From the NCBI GenBank assembly GCA_022376465.1, contig JACDTU010000001.1:1550001-1614000 (forward strand): a stretch of 64,000 nucleotides of DNA, written 5' to 3'. Below, one piece after another: positions 47,889 through 60,470 of this stretch. Numbering within the stretch: position 1 is the stretch's first letter; every line of letters begins with the position of its first letter. The notes below the pieces were generated by a model. That model was not told the origin of the DNA. It was given only the letters and a program-made list of their open reading frames with translations, and made no database searches. The position numbers were made by a program, and so were the translations under genes. The DNA comes from Cubamyces lactineus. Taxonomy: Eukaryota > Basidiomycota > Agaricomycetes > Polyporales > Polyporaceae.

Positions 47889-49002
47889 GGATACGGAAAG
47901 GTATGTTGGCCAGCGGCCTTGCAATTGAACGGAGTTGAAGATGACGCCTAGGAGGGAGGCACGGTCTGGGAGGGGGTAGCTTCTCTTGCTCTTTTATAAG
48001 CTCGGGAGCTGAGGCGACTCGCGCCTGCAAGAACATATCATGCTGAGCTACGGTGACGAGATACCTCCTGTTAGTCATCGGCGAAGTCTACAATTGAGTT
48101 ATAGACGGATAGACGGAGCGCTTTGCGCTCGATGTCACCGTGCGCGCCGCCCATTTGCTCCCCCGGGGTAAACGTTCACATCGCATCCACATACCAGAAG
48201 ATAGCCGCGGCCGCGTGCCTAGTGCCCTTTATGCAAAATAGAGCGTGTAGACTGAGACACTTCTTCCACTGAGGGCATCTTTGGCCGCCGAGCGCCATGG
48301 GGTACATGCATCCACCGAGCGGGGCCCACGTCCAGAGGTGGAGGGTATCGTCGCAGCGACGTATAGAAACAAGCGTGTGGAGATACGGAGATGTACTATC
48401 ATAGCCAGATTTTCTCAGGGAAAGAAAGCCAGGGACAACTGAAGCGGGAAGGCGTTAGGTGCGTGAGTCAGTCAGCTGAACAAGCTGAGCTCTTTCGGGA
48501 CGAATTCTCCCAGTTGTCCGAGTACCGCACCCATTCATCACAGCACGCCAGCAGCTAGTGGGGCTTCAGCAATGATGAGCGCACACATGTTACAGGATGT
48601 TGCATAATCGCAGAGCACGAGGGGTTTCCGAGTGAGCGTGCTGGCTCCGAGGAATTCGAGAGTTGACAAGCGCCCGCTAGACCAACGGTGTGCAAAGTGC
48701 GCTGCCGCAAAAGGCAAGTTCTGTAGTACGACGGGTGCCTCCTCATGCCCACTCGCCACTCCGCATCATGTAAGTGGGAACGGTACAGGGCTTCCGTTCC
48801 AGAGGTTCATAGCCAGTCAAAGACACCGCAGCTCTCTTTCCGCACAGTGGATGCTCCACGTATCTAGATTACCCTCATTGTCTAGCAAAGGATCACGGGA
48901 GCATGGTGCTGACGGTAGAGACCAAGTCGTGACATAAATTGCTAATATCAGGTACATACAAGGACAGTAGCAGCGTCATATGGAATCGTATTGATGCACC
49001 GC
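47889..49002. other. 1.1 kb between the two HGD copies; no gene recognised
   Basis: It holds the promoter of copy B and the 3' region of copy A. No ORF here shows family features. Confidence 0.5.
47991..47998 (-). promoter_or_regulatory. TATA box of HGD copy B
   Basis: TATAAAAG on the minus strand, about 103 bases before the ATG at 47888. The same octamer sits at the same distance before copy A, suggesting that both copies keep an inducible-type core promoter. Confidence 0.7.
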
Positions 49003-51208
49003 TCAAGCCTTGGTACCAAGCGGAGGGAACCCCGCAGCCTTGAGGTCAGCGTTGACCTCGTCGATGTGGTTCACGAATTGGCCCTTCAGGTTGTCCCACA
49101 TCGTGGGTTCATGCTCTGTAAGAGCGAGTCAGCCGGAGTTTATTTTCGCGAGAGGAAGCGTGAATTCATACCGTGCAGCTTGCCTGACCGCTTCATCGCG
49201 TAGTCGGTCACAGTGACCTGCATGCTCGTCTCGAAGCAGAAAGCTAGGTGAAGTATAGCTTTAGAAAGGGAGCGCTGAGGCGATTTCCAGTACTAACCAA
49301 GCGTGCCCTCAAAGACTCGGGTCGGCACCAGCTCGGCCTCGGTGGCAGCCTTGAAAACATCGTACGCAACTGTGTACAAGTGAGTACGATGTATGAATGG
49401 ATATTCTGGGGGATCCAACTCACTTCCGTGAGGGCAGTAGCCATTCTCGAGACTGAACCCGCCAGGAGCAAAGTCGTCACTGCGGCCACTGAATTCGCCG
49501 TAGATCATACCCAGCATCTCACTCGCGCAGTTCCTGTGATAGTACTTCGGGGGCACGCAGATCAGCTCCGCAGGTCTACGTGGGGGCAAAGAATTCAATG
49601 CTCACAGGAATGCGAAGAGTATTTGTAGCGACATCCCAGCGACTGCCGAGAACGAGGAAATCAGCGATGGCAGCACCCGAAGTCTTCGACTTGGCCGTGA
49701 GAACAGTGAAGATCGAGGGATCTGTGTGGTCCTTCTCGAGACTGCCGACGTCTGCGAACTTCTCGAGGTCATACTTGTACGGTACATAGCTGAGATAGAT
49801 GAGTTTCCGAATCATAGCAGGAGCATGAATCGAGATGTACTCACTTGCCCCACCAAGCGACGACATCGAAGGGGGTGTGCTCCTGCTTGCATTCAAACAG
49901 CTTGCCGCCGAGCTTGAAGACGACTGTGGAAACCTCCATCAATATTTTGCAGGTCTTGATAATCGGACGTCTACGTACTGCTCCAAGGCGATTGATCGAT
50001 GTCAAAGCTCGCGACCGGGCTTTCAAAGTCCCTCACATTCGCGAGACCGTGCGTACCCAGTGGGCCCAGCTCAGGCAGCTCGAAGTGAGACCCGTAGACC
50101 TCGAGGATATCTACGAACGCAACCCAGTCAGACTACACCGCATACAGTTCCGTATAAGATAACATACAGCCGCGAGAGGGGCCATCCGGAAGTTCAATCT
50201 GCGGAGGTGTCAGATATCAACGAGTAGCATGGTCACAATACATCATACCTTGTACTTGATGCCCCGCTGGACCACAACTAGCTCGCCTGGACGCACCATC
50301 AACCTATCCATGATACTCAACAACGGTCGCGACATGACGTGCTGAATCTAACACACCTTCCCATCTCGGTCTGTATGTCCAGACGGCCTTGCTGCGGGAT
50401 GATCATAAAGTCTCCGTCGCTGTTGCAGAACGCCTTGTTGCCCATCGACTGGTTTGCCGCGTATATGTGCATGGCCATGCCCTCGCGCAGCGTCGGATCG
50501 CCATTCCCAGCCAGCGTCTTCAGCCCATCAACGAAGTCGACCTTCTCGTTGCCGGTCGGGATGTCGAAAGGGTGCCAAGCGAGCTGGGTCGGGCTGAGGT
50601 GGACCTTTGGGTTCAGGGGAAGGAAGCACGCCTCGAGCTGGTGGATTGCGCTTCAGTGTCTGTATTTGCGATACGACTGCGTACTTACGTCCGGGTTGTC
50701 GGGAAGGCGGGTGAAGCCCTTATGTGCGACAGAGGGGCGAATGCGGTAGAGCCAACTGCATACGCGGTGTCATATATCTCCAGCCGTTGCAACATTACGC
50801 TTGTACTCACGTAGACTGGTTCTCGTGACGCGGCGCCATGAACGGTGTCCCGTTGATCTGAGAGGGTGAGACGTTTTCAGGCTTGAGGTCGAGTAGCAGT
50901 AACCAATGTTTCAACGCTTACACCCTCCGTGTACAGGTCATACTTGACCTTCTGCGGCGTGTTCTGCGCATGAGGGAGTGTTCCAGGGCTGGCCCATCGT
51001 CAGTCTGCGGAGTCACGGATTACATGCATCGTCGACATACATGGCCTCCGATGCGAAACGATTTCCGAACCCAACCTGGTACTTGTAGGGGTCGTTCTCC
51101 TTCGGACCGACGGTGTATGCGTGCTGAGCACTCGTGCCGTAGGTGGACTGTATTGAGAGGCTTGAGACGAATGAAGCTCAGGAGTGGTGACAGGTGATAA
51201 CATACCAT
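49003..51208 (-). CDS. HGD: Homogentisate 1,2-dioxygenase, copy A
   Basis: About fifteen exons from an ATG-only first exon (51208-51206, followed by GTATGT) to the TGA at 49005-49003. Landmarks: [114 protein letters not shown] and [13 protein letters not shown]. The iron site is visible as His and Glu in [18 protein letters not shown] and His in GYCPHG. Function as for copy B: ring cleavage of homogentisate in aromatic amino-acid breakdown. Intron positions match copy B. No alternative ATG precedes the conserved N-terminal sequence in the second exon, so the three-base exon is needed. Both copies appear intact, so they may differ in expression rather than reaction. Confidence 0.94.
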
Positions 51209-52696
51209 GGTGATGAAGATTCTGTGTTGGATGCCGGGAGAGTAGTTTGTATCAGACAATAGAGCTCCTGAGGGGCACTGCTCGGTAGGTCGTATCTCTG
51301 GCCCTTTTATATGGTCAGAGCACAAGACAAGTCGCGGCTATAAGGAGACATGATCCTGCGTTGTCGACACCGGCTTCTTACCCTTTGACGTGCATTGATC
51401 AGACAGACGGGACGCGTTGGGCCAGGTTGTACCCAATATCGCGGTGAGCGGCGCCCAGTGGCACATCTTGAACCAAAAGTTCCCATCGACTATGCATGAC
51501 GGAGCAGGCAACCAGGCAGCGGATCGACCGATCTCCGCATAGAATCCACCGGGGCCCGGCCTGCGCTAAGGCTTCTTTGCTTCTGAGGACATGAGTTTTC
51601 GCTGGCGGCCGTATGTCGTGATGCAGACATGTTTACCGAGCGGCGCCATATGCGTAATATATGCTCTATGGAAGTGACCCAGCGTCTGGGGAAAGCAGTG
51701 CGTGGACCTCCTTTGGATGAAGAGCAGATCAGCCAAGAGTGTACACAACAACTGCGAGAGCCGCGCGATACGTGTTAAGAATCATCCAGCACGTACTTCC
51801 GGCGGGATTAAATGCTATCTAAGACGTGTTCGGGTGCAGCTTCCGTGACATTTCACCGCAGCGAGACCTCAGCCATGCATGCGTTTCCTCGTATGATCAC
51901 ATTCTCACGGCAAAATCTGTCAGCTCAGAATATAGAGATAGGACCTTCCCAATGCGACCCTCGGCCGATCCTGTCGGCACAGCCGGAATCGAGGCCTGTA
52001 CCTACTCCCACTGCAGCATACAGAAGCTCTTGCGACAGGATGCCAAGACAGTCATGCGGCCCTGAGAAGTTTGTATAGAGTAAGAAATTGAGCTGTGAGG
52101 TTAGTGAGCTGACGTGGTTGAACCACGCTCAGGCCGCCGACTTGACGAAATGCTGTGCTGAGCTCAGCTGGAAAAGGCAGGTCTTGTGGTACAATAACGG
52201 CGCTCGCTCTAGTAGTAAGAGGCAACAGCCAAGGAGCACTTGACTCTACCTCCATACGATAAGCTCATCGGATACTCCGAGGTCACAACGTTCACGAGTA
52301 GTGAGTGTAGATGAACGTCGCTATCCCCTCCAGCTGGCTCCGAGACCTTTTGAGCAGTTCATTGTACAGTCGCGGCGGTCCGATGGATCACATCCACCGA
52401 GTCCGACGACGAAGATGGGTGAGACTCACTTGGGAGAGGGGATTTCTGGGGGAAGGGCACTGTCGAGTTAGCAAGTCCCGATCGACTTAACGGTGCAGCC
52501 TGCTAACACTGCCGACTCTGACCTGATGTAAACTAAGGAGGATTTCTATTGGAACACTGACTCGGAGATGGCAGGCGTTGAATCATATAACATTGTGCGT
52601 CCCCCGTCGTATGCTGGTATCGTACATCTGTATGTGCAGCAAGAACCCGATCTCCACGTTGGTCTATTGAGCAGCACGTTTGTGGTACCATGACGG
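51209..52696. other. 1.5 kb intergenic region; no gene recognised
   Basis: The left end is the promoter of HGD copy A, the right end the 3' region of the alcohol dehydrogenase. ORFs between show no family features. Confidence 0.45.
51304..51311 (-). promoter_or_regulatory. TATA box of HGD copy A
   Basis: TATAAAAG on the minus strand, about 96 bases before the ATG at 51208, matching copy B in sequence and distance. Confidence 0.7.
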
Positions 52697-54014
52697 TCAG
52701 AGCCCTGGTACGATGACCGCCCTGAAGCGGGCAGAGGACCGATGATCATAGGCTTCCTGAGCCTTGTCGAGTGGGAAAAGCTGCACCATACACTTGATGC
52801 CGTGCGCCTTGGCAAATTGGAGACAATCCTCGCTATCAGTCGCGACGCCCGACGGCCAGCCTCTGATCGACAGACGCGACGCTATGATAGGGACTGGACA
52901 GACGGATATTCGTCAGTGAGTTCGTCCAACGTGTACACAGAGAACGATGACGGACTGGGAGAGAAGGTGATGGGGTTGGCTTCAAGTGCCACAAGGAGCA
53001 TGGTTCCGCCAATCGCCAGACCAGGCATGAGGTTCTGGATGGCATCGGCGTTGGGCGCAGTGCACATGATGACCTTCGCGCCACCCAGGGCTTGCAGCGC
53101 TGCCGCTTGATCTTCTTTCGAGCCGTCAATGTACTCGTGAGCCCCTAGCTCGCGCGCCAGCGCTTCCTTCGAAGAGCTGGACGATAAGGCCACCACGCGG
53201 TATCCCATTGCGTTCGCAATTTGGAGGGCAAGGTGCCCGAGACCACTGTGGCACAAACTCACTTCGGTGGATGGTTCAGAGGCTATACTTGTAGGAATAG
53301 TGACGTACCCGATACCCTGCACGGCGACATAGTCGGGAGGGATGACATCCATGCTCCGCAGGGAGTCTGGAAAACATCGTGAATATGACGGATTTCGCAC
53401 GGACGTAAATAGACCTCACGGAAAGTGGTGACGCCCGCACATAACAATGGCGCAGCTTCGGTAGGTTCCATGTTATCCGGGATGGCCGCGACAGCTTCGC
53501 TGCGGAGTGTAACATACTCGGCATATCCGCCGTCCCTGCGTACGCCTATCGCATCCCACTTAGTTGTGATACGGTGCATTATGAACGCAGGAATACCATT
53601 GATGTCTTCGTTCACGCATTGGATGAAGTCCCCCATGCGGCAGCGAGCGCAGGTATGGCAATGCCCGCCATGCCATCCGCCTCCGACGCGCTGACCCAAT
53701 TTCCATACCTTCTCCGTCGGCGAGATTGCGACGACGTCGCCGGTGATCTCGTGCCCGGGGACACGGGGATACTCCACTCCAAAGCCACCTTCACGAACGG
53801 TTGCGTCGCTGTCAGGCGGGATTAGCCGACGCGTCGACAGCTAAGTCGAGATAACACAAGCTTACCTGCCACAGACACCGCAGGCGAGGACTTTGACAAC
53901 GATCTCATTGTCCTTGGGGTCTTTCCAAGGAAAGACCATCTTGTTTAACTTGCCTCCGACCTGGGTGAAGGCATAGGCGATGTAAGAGTCGGGGTGAGGG
54001 AGACTGAGGGCCAT
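52697..54014 (-). CDS. Zinc-containing alcohol dehydrogenase (medium-chain family)
   Basis: About six exons from ATG 54014 to TGA 52697-52699, roughly 340 residues. The first exon (53866-54014) ends in LACGVCGSD, the catalytic zinc Cys motif. PRVPGHEITGDVVAI carries the His-Glu of the zinc site, and HCHTCARCRMGDFIQC supplies the structural zinc cysteines. The cofactor loop is VQGIGGLGHLALQIA. The C terminus reads RLSIRGWPSG, then ends in AVIVPGL. It belongs to the cinnamyl-alcohol/Adh-like NAD(P)-dependent dehydrogenases; the substrate is not predictable. A 52-base intron interrupts NEDING-VRRDGG. It is divergent from the transketolase gene. A TATTAAAAG element lies about 50 bases upstream (about 54060-54068). 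Confidence 0.92.
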
Positions 54015-55328
54015 GTTGGAATGTGCTGGGTGCTGGAGCCCGCTATCACAACCAGGGGTCTTTTAATACTTGCACATCCTCCTCTTTCTTTATTGCTCTT
54101 CCCCGCGTCGGGAGCAATGCACAACCACAACTGACGTCGCATGAGCCCATCCAAACTCTACCGGCTTCTCTACGGTCAGTGCGAGTCAATTGAGGAGGAA
54201 ATTTGCTGAGAAAGCCGGCCCTCACAAACCGACGTGGGGCGACACTAGATACCTTGACCACACCGGAGGACACGCGGTGAACACGAAGGTGAACATCGCA
54301 ATTGTAATCTACGCGGGCGCTGATAGACCCCGTTTGCGAAGCTCTAAGGTTCAGAGCTTGTTTATCGGAGCTTGTCAGGCCCTCGTCGGAAGCTCTCCAA
54401 CCGCCCACTGTCCTTTACACATTCATATTCGCAGCGTTTTATGAAATACTTGCAGGTTTGGGATAGATGCAACAACGATAAGTTCGAATGCTACTGGCAT
54501 TATCAGCACTCATTCATGTCGTAGTGATGGCCGCCTTGACTCACCACTGAAACGTGCGGTGCAATTGTTGAGGTTTGAGATGCCTATCGTTAAGCGTTTG
54601 TCCGGAATTAGATCGCGCATACAGGACAAGGTGAGTTCAGTATGCGGCCTCAATGGGCGTCTGACGAGCCTAGCGATGCGCGTTCTATGATCGACAGCGC
54701 TGTGTAGGGAGCTCTGTACAGAAGTTCATCGAAGCCTTGTGATTGAAGAGATGCGCCCAACACCGACGTCTCAGCCGAGTTAACGTTAAGTGGAATCCAC
54801 AGAGCCCTGTTCAACGCCGGTATCGTATCGTGTACCTCCTGTCCCGGCGCAAAGGGGTAGGATTAGGCGAGCGCAGCTAACAGGATGAGGTAACGACGTA
54901 TAAATGCACCTCGAGGATGTCCCGTTTAAGAGTGGAATCGCAGGCCCAGTGTAGCCACGTACTACAGTAGGAACGAATTTGTGTGAACTGTCTAATGAAT
55001 AGGCTTGGGTTGCCTGATAAGCCTCGAAACGCGTATAGCCAGCTTGTCGCAGATTGAAGGGCTAGGTTCCAGACAGACGATATGGCATAGCAGCACGGTG
55101 TCGATATTGATGACGGGCGTCGGTACTCAGGCGTACTCGGAGTTACTACTCGGCGCTTTGGGGAATGGATGGAGTCCAGGGTGGGCCCGGGCCGGAGGTC
55201 GCGGCTGAGAACAGACGTCAGAGCCACCGGCGGGCGGCTACGCGTTTATCTGCTCGTCCATCAGCTCTCCCGGCTCCCGTCCTCCTTTCCTTTCCACCAT
55301 CCACTCTCACCCCCTCAACATTGCAAAA
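54015..55328. other. 1.3 kb divergent intergenic region; no gene recognised
   Basis: It lies between the divergent alcohol dehydrogenase and transketolase genes and should hold both promoters. CT-rich sequence (about 55250-55325) directly precedes the transketolase start. Confidence 0.5.
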
Positions 55329-57811
55329 ATGGCAGGGACGCAGGCGAACTTCCCCGTTGATATGAGCAAGCTTCAGAAGTGCGTGTCTTATGAGCAATCT
55401 CCAAATTAGCCGATCGGATTGCTCTAATCCGCGGTTGTGCAGGCTTACGCTCGACCCTTCCAAGCCCCAGCTCACGCCGGAGCAGAAGGCAACGTTAAAG
55501 AACAACATCCAGATTATGCGCGATGCCATTGTTCTCTTCACTGCTACGGGCGCGGCTCGTGGTGTCAGCGGACACACTGGTACGCGTTACTAAGGAATTG
55601 ACCCAGAGAGCGAATGGGGGCTCATTCGGTCGTCGCAGGTGGTGCTTACGACACTGTTCCCGAGGTTGCGATGCTCCTCTCGATCTTCAACCACTCAGAT
55701 AGCTACCTACCCGTTCTGTTCGACGAGGCAGGTCCGTATAAGTGAATAACGAGCGCGCGACCAGACTCAGCTAACTCGCTTGCCGCAGGACACCGTGTTG
55801 CGACCCAGTACCTCCTCTCTGCCATGGAGGGGCACATCCCCTATGAGCACCTCCTTCACTACCGTGAGGCCAACTCGAAGCTTCCGGGTCACCCCGAACT
55901 CGGCCTCACCCCTGGTGTGAAGTTCTCGTCCGGCCGGCTTGGCCATGTCTGGCCCTGGGTCAACGGTATTGCTCTCGCCAATAGGGATAAGACCGTGTTC
56001 ATGCTGGGCTCCGACGGTTCCCAACAGGTAATCGTAACTCACTACTTTCTCGCACGCTTCTGCTCACGTGGGGGCTCGGGCATGATAGGAAGGCAACGAT
56101 GCGGAGGCTGCGCGCCTAGCTGTTGCACAGAACCTAAATGTCAAGCTCATCATTGACGACAACGACGTCACCATCGCCGGCCACCCTTCGCAATATCTCA
56201 AGGGCTACGATCTGACCAAGACGCTTTCTGGACACGGCTTGAAGGTCGTCACCGTCCAGGGTGAGGACATCGATGCGCTGTGGGCGGGTCTCTGTCAGGT
56301 AATTGCTCACGATGGTCCTGCCGCCGGTGAGTCACTTAATGCGAGATAACGCATGCAATAACTGAACACGCAACTGCAGTCGTCTGCAAGCGCAAGATGG
56401 CCCCTGGTGTAAGTATCTCTGAGATACTGTATCATATGCAGCGGCTTACCTCGGCTGCAGATCGCTGATATTGAGGGAAGCTCGCATGGACATGATGTCA
56501 TTCCTGTCAAGTCTGCCCTCAAATATTTCGCTTCCCGCGGCTACTCCGAGGACGCGATCGGCAACATCCTCAACAACATCAAGCCTAATGCTGTGCCTTA
56601 CCTTTACATTGGCTCCACGAAGGAAGTCGGTGCAAACCGTGTCGTCTTTGGTGAGGCTGTCAACCTCGTACTTGACAAACTCTCGAAGGAGGAGGCTGCC
56701 AAGAAGGTCATGGTCATCGACAGTGCGTGTCTCATATGCAGCATGTGTCCCGATGATAGTTGACATCATTGTAGGTGATCTCGAGGGTTCTACGGGTTTG
56801 AAGGTCATCCACCAGAAGCACCCCGAGGTGTTCATCCCCTCCGGTATCATGGAGCGCGGCAACTTCAGTGCTGCTGCAGGTTTCGGTTTCGACAAGGATA
56901 AGTTTGGTGTTTTCTCGACGTTCTCCGCCTTCCTAGAGATGGTCATCTCCGAAATTACCATGGCGCGCCTTAACTTCTGCAACGTCCTCTGCCACTTCTC
57001 GCACTCCGGTGTCGACGAGATGGCGGACAACACCTGCCATTTCGGTATCAACTCGCTCTTCGCCGACAACGGCCTCGCAGACACCCAATCGTGGTTGTAC
57101 TTCCCCGCCGACCCCGCGCAGATGACCGCCGTAATCCAGCGCGTCTTCTTCGACCGCGGCCTCCGGTTTGTCTTCTCGACGCGCTCGAAGGTCCCATGGA
57201 TCCTCAAGGAGGACGGCTCGCGCTTCTATGACGAGAACTACGAGTTCGTCCCTGGCAAGGATGAGGTCATTGCTGAGGGTACCGATGGTTGGGTCGTCTC
57301 CTACGGTGACATGCTCTACCGCTCGTGGGACGCTGTCCTCCGTGTCCGGAAGGAGGGCTTGAACGTTGGTCTCATCAACAAGCCGACGCTCAACCTCGTC
57401 GATGAGCAGGTATGTAGCTCTCACTGAGACGATCTTTGTTGTGTTGCTCACGAAGTTGTAGGCCATCCGCAAGGTTGGATCCAGCCCCTTCGTCCTGGTC
57501 GTTGAGTCTTTGAACCAGAAGACTGGGGTAAGTCCATACCCCCTAGCAGCATGCGGCAGCTCCTTACCTGTAATGTATAGCTTGGCTCCAAGTTCGGTAC
57601 CTGGCTCCTCGAGCGCCAGCTCACCCCCCGCTATGGCTACATGGGCACCAACAAGGAGGGCTGCGGTGGTCTTTCCGAGCAGATCCCCCACCAGGGCCTC
57701 GACCCTCAGTGTACGTGCCTACCGCGTTCTTCGCCGTCTTGATCAGGACATTCACTGACATGGCACTCGTTTACAGCGATCATCCTCAAGATCCGCCAGC
57801 TCGCTCAGTAA
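55329..57811 (+). CDS. Transketolase-like thiamine diphosphate enzyme
   Basis: Eleven exons (55329-55378, 55443-55579, 55639-55731, 55789-56027, 56089-56326, 56380-56408, 56461-56722, 56775-57409, 57462-57527, 57581-57710, 57777-57811) give 637 residues with consistent phases. The N-terminal half shows RGVSGHTGGAYDTVPEV, GLTPGVKFSSGRLGHVWP and the thiamine diphosphate motif from GSDGSQQEGNDAEAA to LIIDDNDVTIAGHP. The C-terminal half has IPSGIMERGNFSAAAGFG with the catalytic Glu, then the pyrimidine-binding and C-terminal domains. Transketolases move two-carbon units between sugars in the pentose phosphate pathway. The text is closer to a transketolase-like group than to yeast Tkl1, so the exact donor is uncertain. 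No targeting sequence is seen, so it is probably cytosolic. Confidence 0.93.
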
Positions 57812-58435
57812 GCGCGCTCACGATAGGATCCGTCGCTTACGCAGGGTGTACGAGTACGGCACATAGCAGAAGAAGCAGTAACCACAAATGTATCGGGGCC
57901 ACCTTGTTTCCTTACCATAGACGGAGAGGTATTTTGGTAAAACCTGCAAGCAGTTGTATGCCGCTTGGCAATGTATAGTGTCTTTGACCTTCGTCAGTTT
58001 GCTCTTTGTGAACGGAGCTAGAAGTGAAAACAGTGATTATCCTCAATTGCGTTCCAGCTCACCAACGTTAACGTCAGGTCCTTTCGATCAACTCGAGAGC
58101 CAAGACCAAAACCGTATATTTTAATGTGTGATCTATCTAACCCTCGGGAATCCTAGAACCCCACCCACGCCTCCCACAAAAACCCTTCAGGCGGACCTCA
58201 ATGTTATACTGGGCACCACTCACCGTATCGTGGTTCAACGCTGGCCCGCTTCGTACTATATACTCATGGCTCCATGTCGCTCTCGCCCCCACCAATCGAC
58301 TCGCCTGAAAGTTGATCTCGTATATCTTCCCAACCTACTGCGCATGCTTCCAGCAGGGCGCGCTCGGCGAGTAGGTACTCCAATGCAAGTTTGGTCTTCG
58401 CCTGCTCCGCGGGTAGGTTCTACGTGGAAACTACG
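57812..58435. other. Intergenic, 3' ends of two convergent genes
   Basis: No gene recognised. It holds the 3' regions of the transketolase and SET-domain genes. Confidence 0.5.
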
Positions 58436-60249
58436 TCAGAATACGCGCGGTACGGCGGATGATAACGAATCCCCCACGTCGAGAATTTTTGTCAGAAGAA
58501 CCGCGCTGGCGCCGCGGTACCCTTTCTTGCCCATCCCAGATGCGCGCGTGCGACAAAGTGAGGCGAGCGCTTCGGCGGCACCCTCCAATAGTTGGCATGC
58601 CTAAATCTCGGTTGTGAGCTCAACACTGCTATAGTAGTCGCGAAGGCAGACTCATACGTACGAGATCATCTGCGATCTCAAGCTCGTGCTCGTCCCCTTC
58701 CTCTTCTCGCGCGGCTTCAATCTGGCGAAGAGCCTTCGCCGCTCGAGGCAAGAGCTGTAGCAGAGCTACGTTGAGGTCCGGGTCGGGCAGACCTTCCATC
58801 CCCGTCTGCGGCCCCTCCATCAACGCGCTCCACACTGCCCAGATGAATAAGCCCAGCGAGACTTGTCCATCGCTATTGATCATCAACCACCTTGCCTCAC
58901 GCTCGTCCTCGTTCGGCGCAAAAAGCAGTGTGCTCCCGCATATGATGTCGCGCGTCGCGCGCAGCGCCTCCTTGTGCACCATCCTGAACGCAACCATGTC
59001 CTCGTCGCTGTCTACGAGGATGCCGGACCCTGGCCAGCCGAAGGTGACGATGTCCGTGTCGCTGGCTGCGTCGAGCGCGAAGCCGTACCGCGCGAGGAGC
59101 GACGCGTTACCCAGGTCCGCGCCGTAGGTGTTGAAGACTTCTGAGTGGGGCGGGATGGGGCGTACAGTGACCATATCGACGGTATCCGAATCTATGCTGG
59201 TTTTTGTACGGGCTGGTGGAGTCTCGAGAGAAGGAGACGGCAGGATATCTTCTTTGTCGTGAGGGCATTCATGGAGGGATCCGCATATTGGGCAGACGTG
59301 AAAATCGCTCTATGTGCATTACGGTGATTAGACCTAGGTCCACAACCTCAGCGTCAAATTAGTGAGACGTTCACTCACGGCCATTTGGACGTGGTTTTCG
59401 TGCGTATGATTGAAGCTGGAAAGAAGTTCTATATCATGACAACATTTTGATAGGTACAGGAACTCACGCATCTGCCACCGGGACCATGGAAAGTCCATGG
59501 TATGCGTCGACCAAGAACGCGCGAGAACAGACGAGCGAGTATGCGTGTAGGAACCCGTGGAGAGAAGCGCTCATCCCAGCGGAGTCCAAGAGTGGCTGAA
59601 CATCGGATTTATAGAACGCGCGGATCTCGTCCTATAGCCACCAATTAGCCGTGGTACGACCTCCAGTTGACACTATCGAGCTTACTACTAGGGGGCTTCC
59701 GTCCTCGTCTTGCAGCTCTCTCTGTGGTTCTGTACCGTGGATCCACCGAGCGGCCTCACGCGCGTCCACATCGTCAGGAAACGCGTGTGGATCACACCAT
59801 AATCTTGCGATAGGGACGGTTGCTGATGGGAGCGATCGTAGATACGGATGCCATGCAGACTCCGGGCCTCTCAAGCTGGTGCACCGCTGGTCAAGTAGGT
59901 ATACAACGTAGAAACCAAACCAGGCATGCTCACATCTCTGAGTACAGCGCGAGCGCGAGCGATAAGGTGGCGCCGTGACCATAGGGCACGGAGCTGATAT
60001 GCTCTGCCAACGCGCATGTTCGCACAGACAGAATCGAGGACTTTGGTATTGACGCGACTGCAATTCCAGATGTCAGACATGTCTTCTTGATAGTTGTGAG
60101 AATGGCTCACCAGTCTGAGAAAGCGGTATGAAGTCGTCGCAGGTTGACCTCACGGAGATGCCCGCATCCTGGCTTTCGACGATCTCGAGTCCGTCGTGGA
60201 GAGTGATGTTCTCCCTCTCCAGCCAGCCCAAGAACGACTGCAACGCCAT
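58436..60249 (-). CDS. SET-domain protein lysine methyltransferase (RKM/SETD6/Rubisco-LSMT group)
   Basis: About seven exons from ATG 60249 (MALQSFLGWLERENI) to a TGA at about 58438-58436. The split SET domain is recognisable: IPKSSILSVRTC, then the inserted helical region HPYLRSLPSATVPIA, HGFLHAYSLVCSRAFLVD, the cofactor motif FNHTHENHVQM, a Cys/His cluster CPICGSLHECPH, and VFNTYGADLGNASLLARYGF, which matches the C-terminal SET motif. A helical substrate-binding domain follows. The last exon (ACQLLEGAAEAL ...) was joined through a donor at about 58661; reading through instead gives a shorter protein ending near 58629. Such enzymes methylate ribosomal proteins or other non-histone substrates; the target is unknown. 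The foldback element at 60471-61415 lies 222 bases upstream. Confidence 0.85.
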
Positions 60250-60470
60250 GCTCTACTTGACCAACGTACCGACGCGCCTACGTTGTACGCATTGATGTCG
60301 TATGATTGTCCTTTGTCCGTTTTCGCACGATGTGTCTTAACACTGACTGCTCCGCGGCGTTGTGGCGGTCGACATGATTCCGCCAACTTGGGAAAATCTG
60401 TGACAGTCACACACGTGTGACATGCTAGGGCACTCATGCAAGCGCCCGTTGTTCCGTTGTTCAGGTCTTT

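Noticed and set aside
56446..57691. Two long ORFs antisense to transketolase
   Set aside because: Shadow frames of a long conserved exon. The plus strand encodes a complete transketolase.
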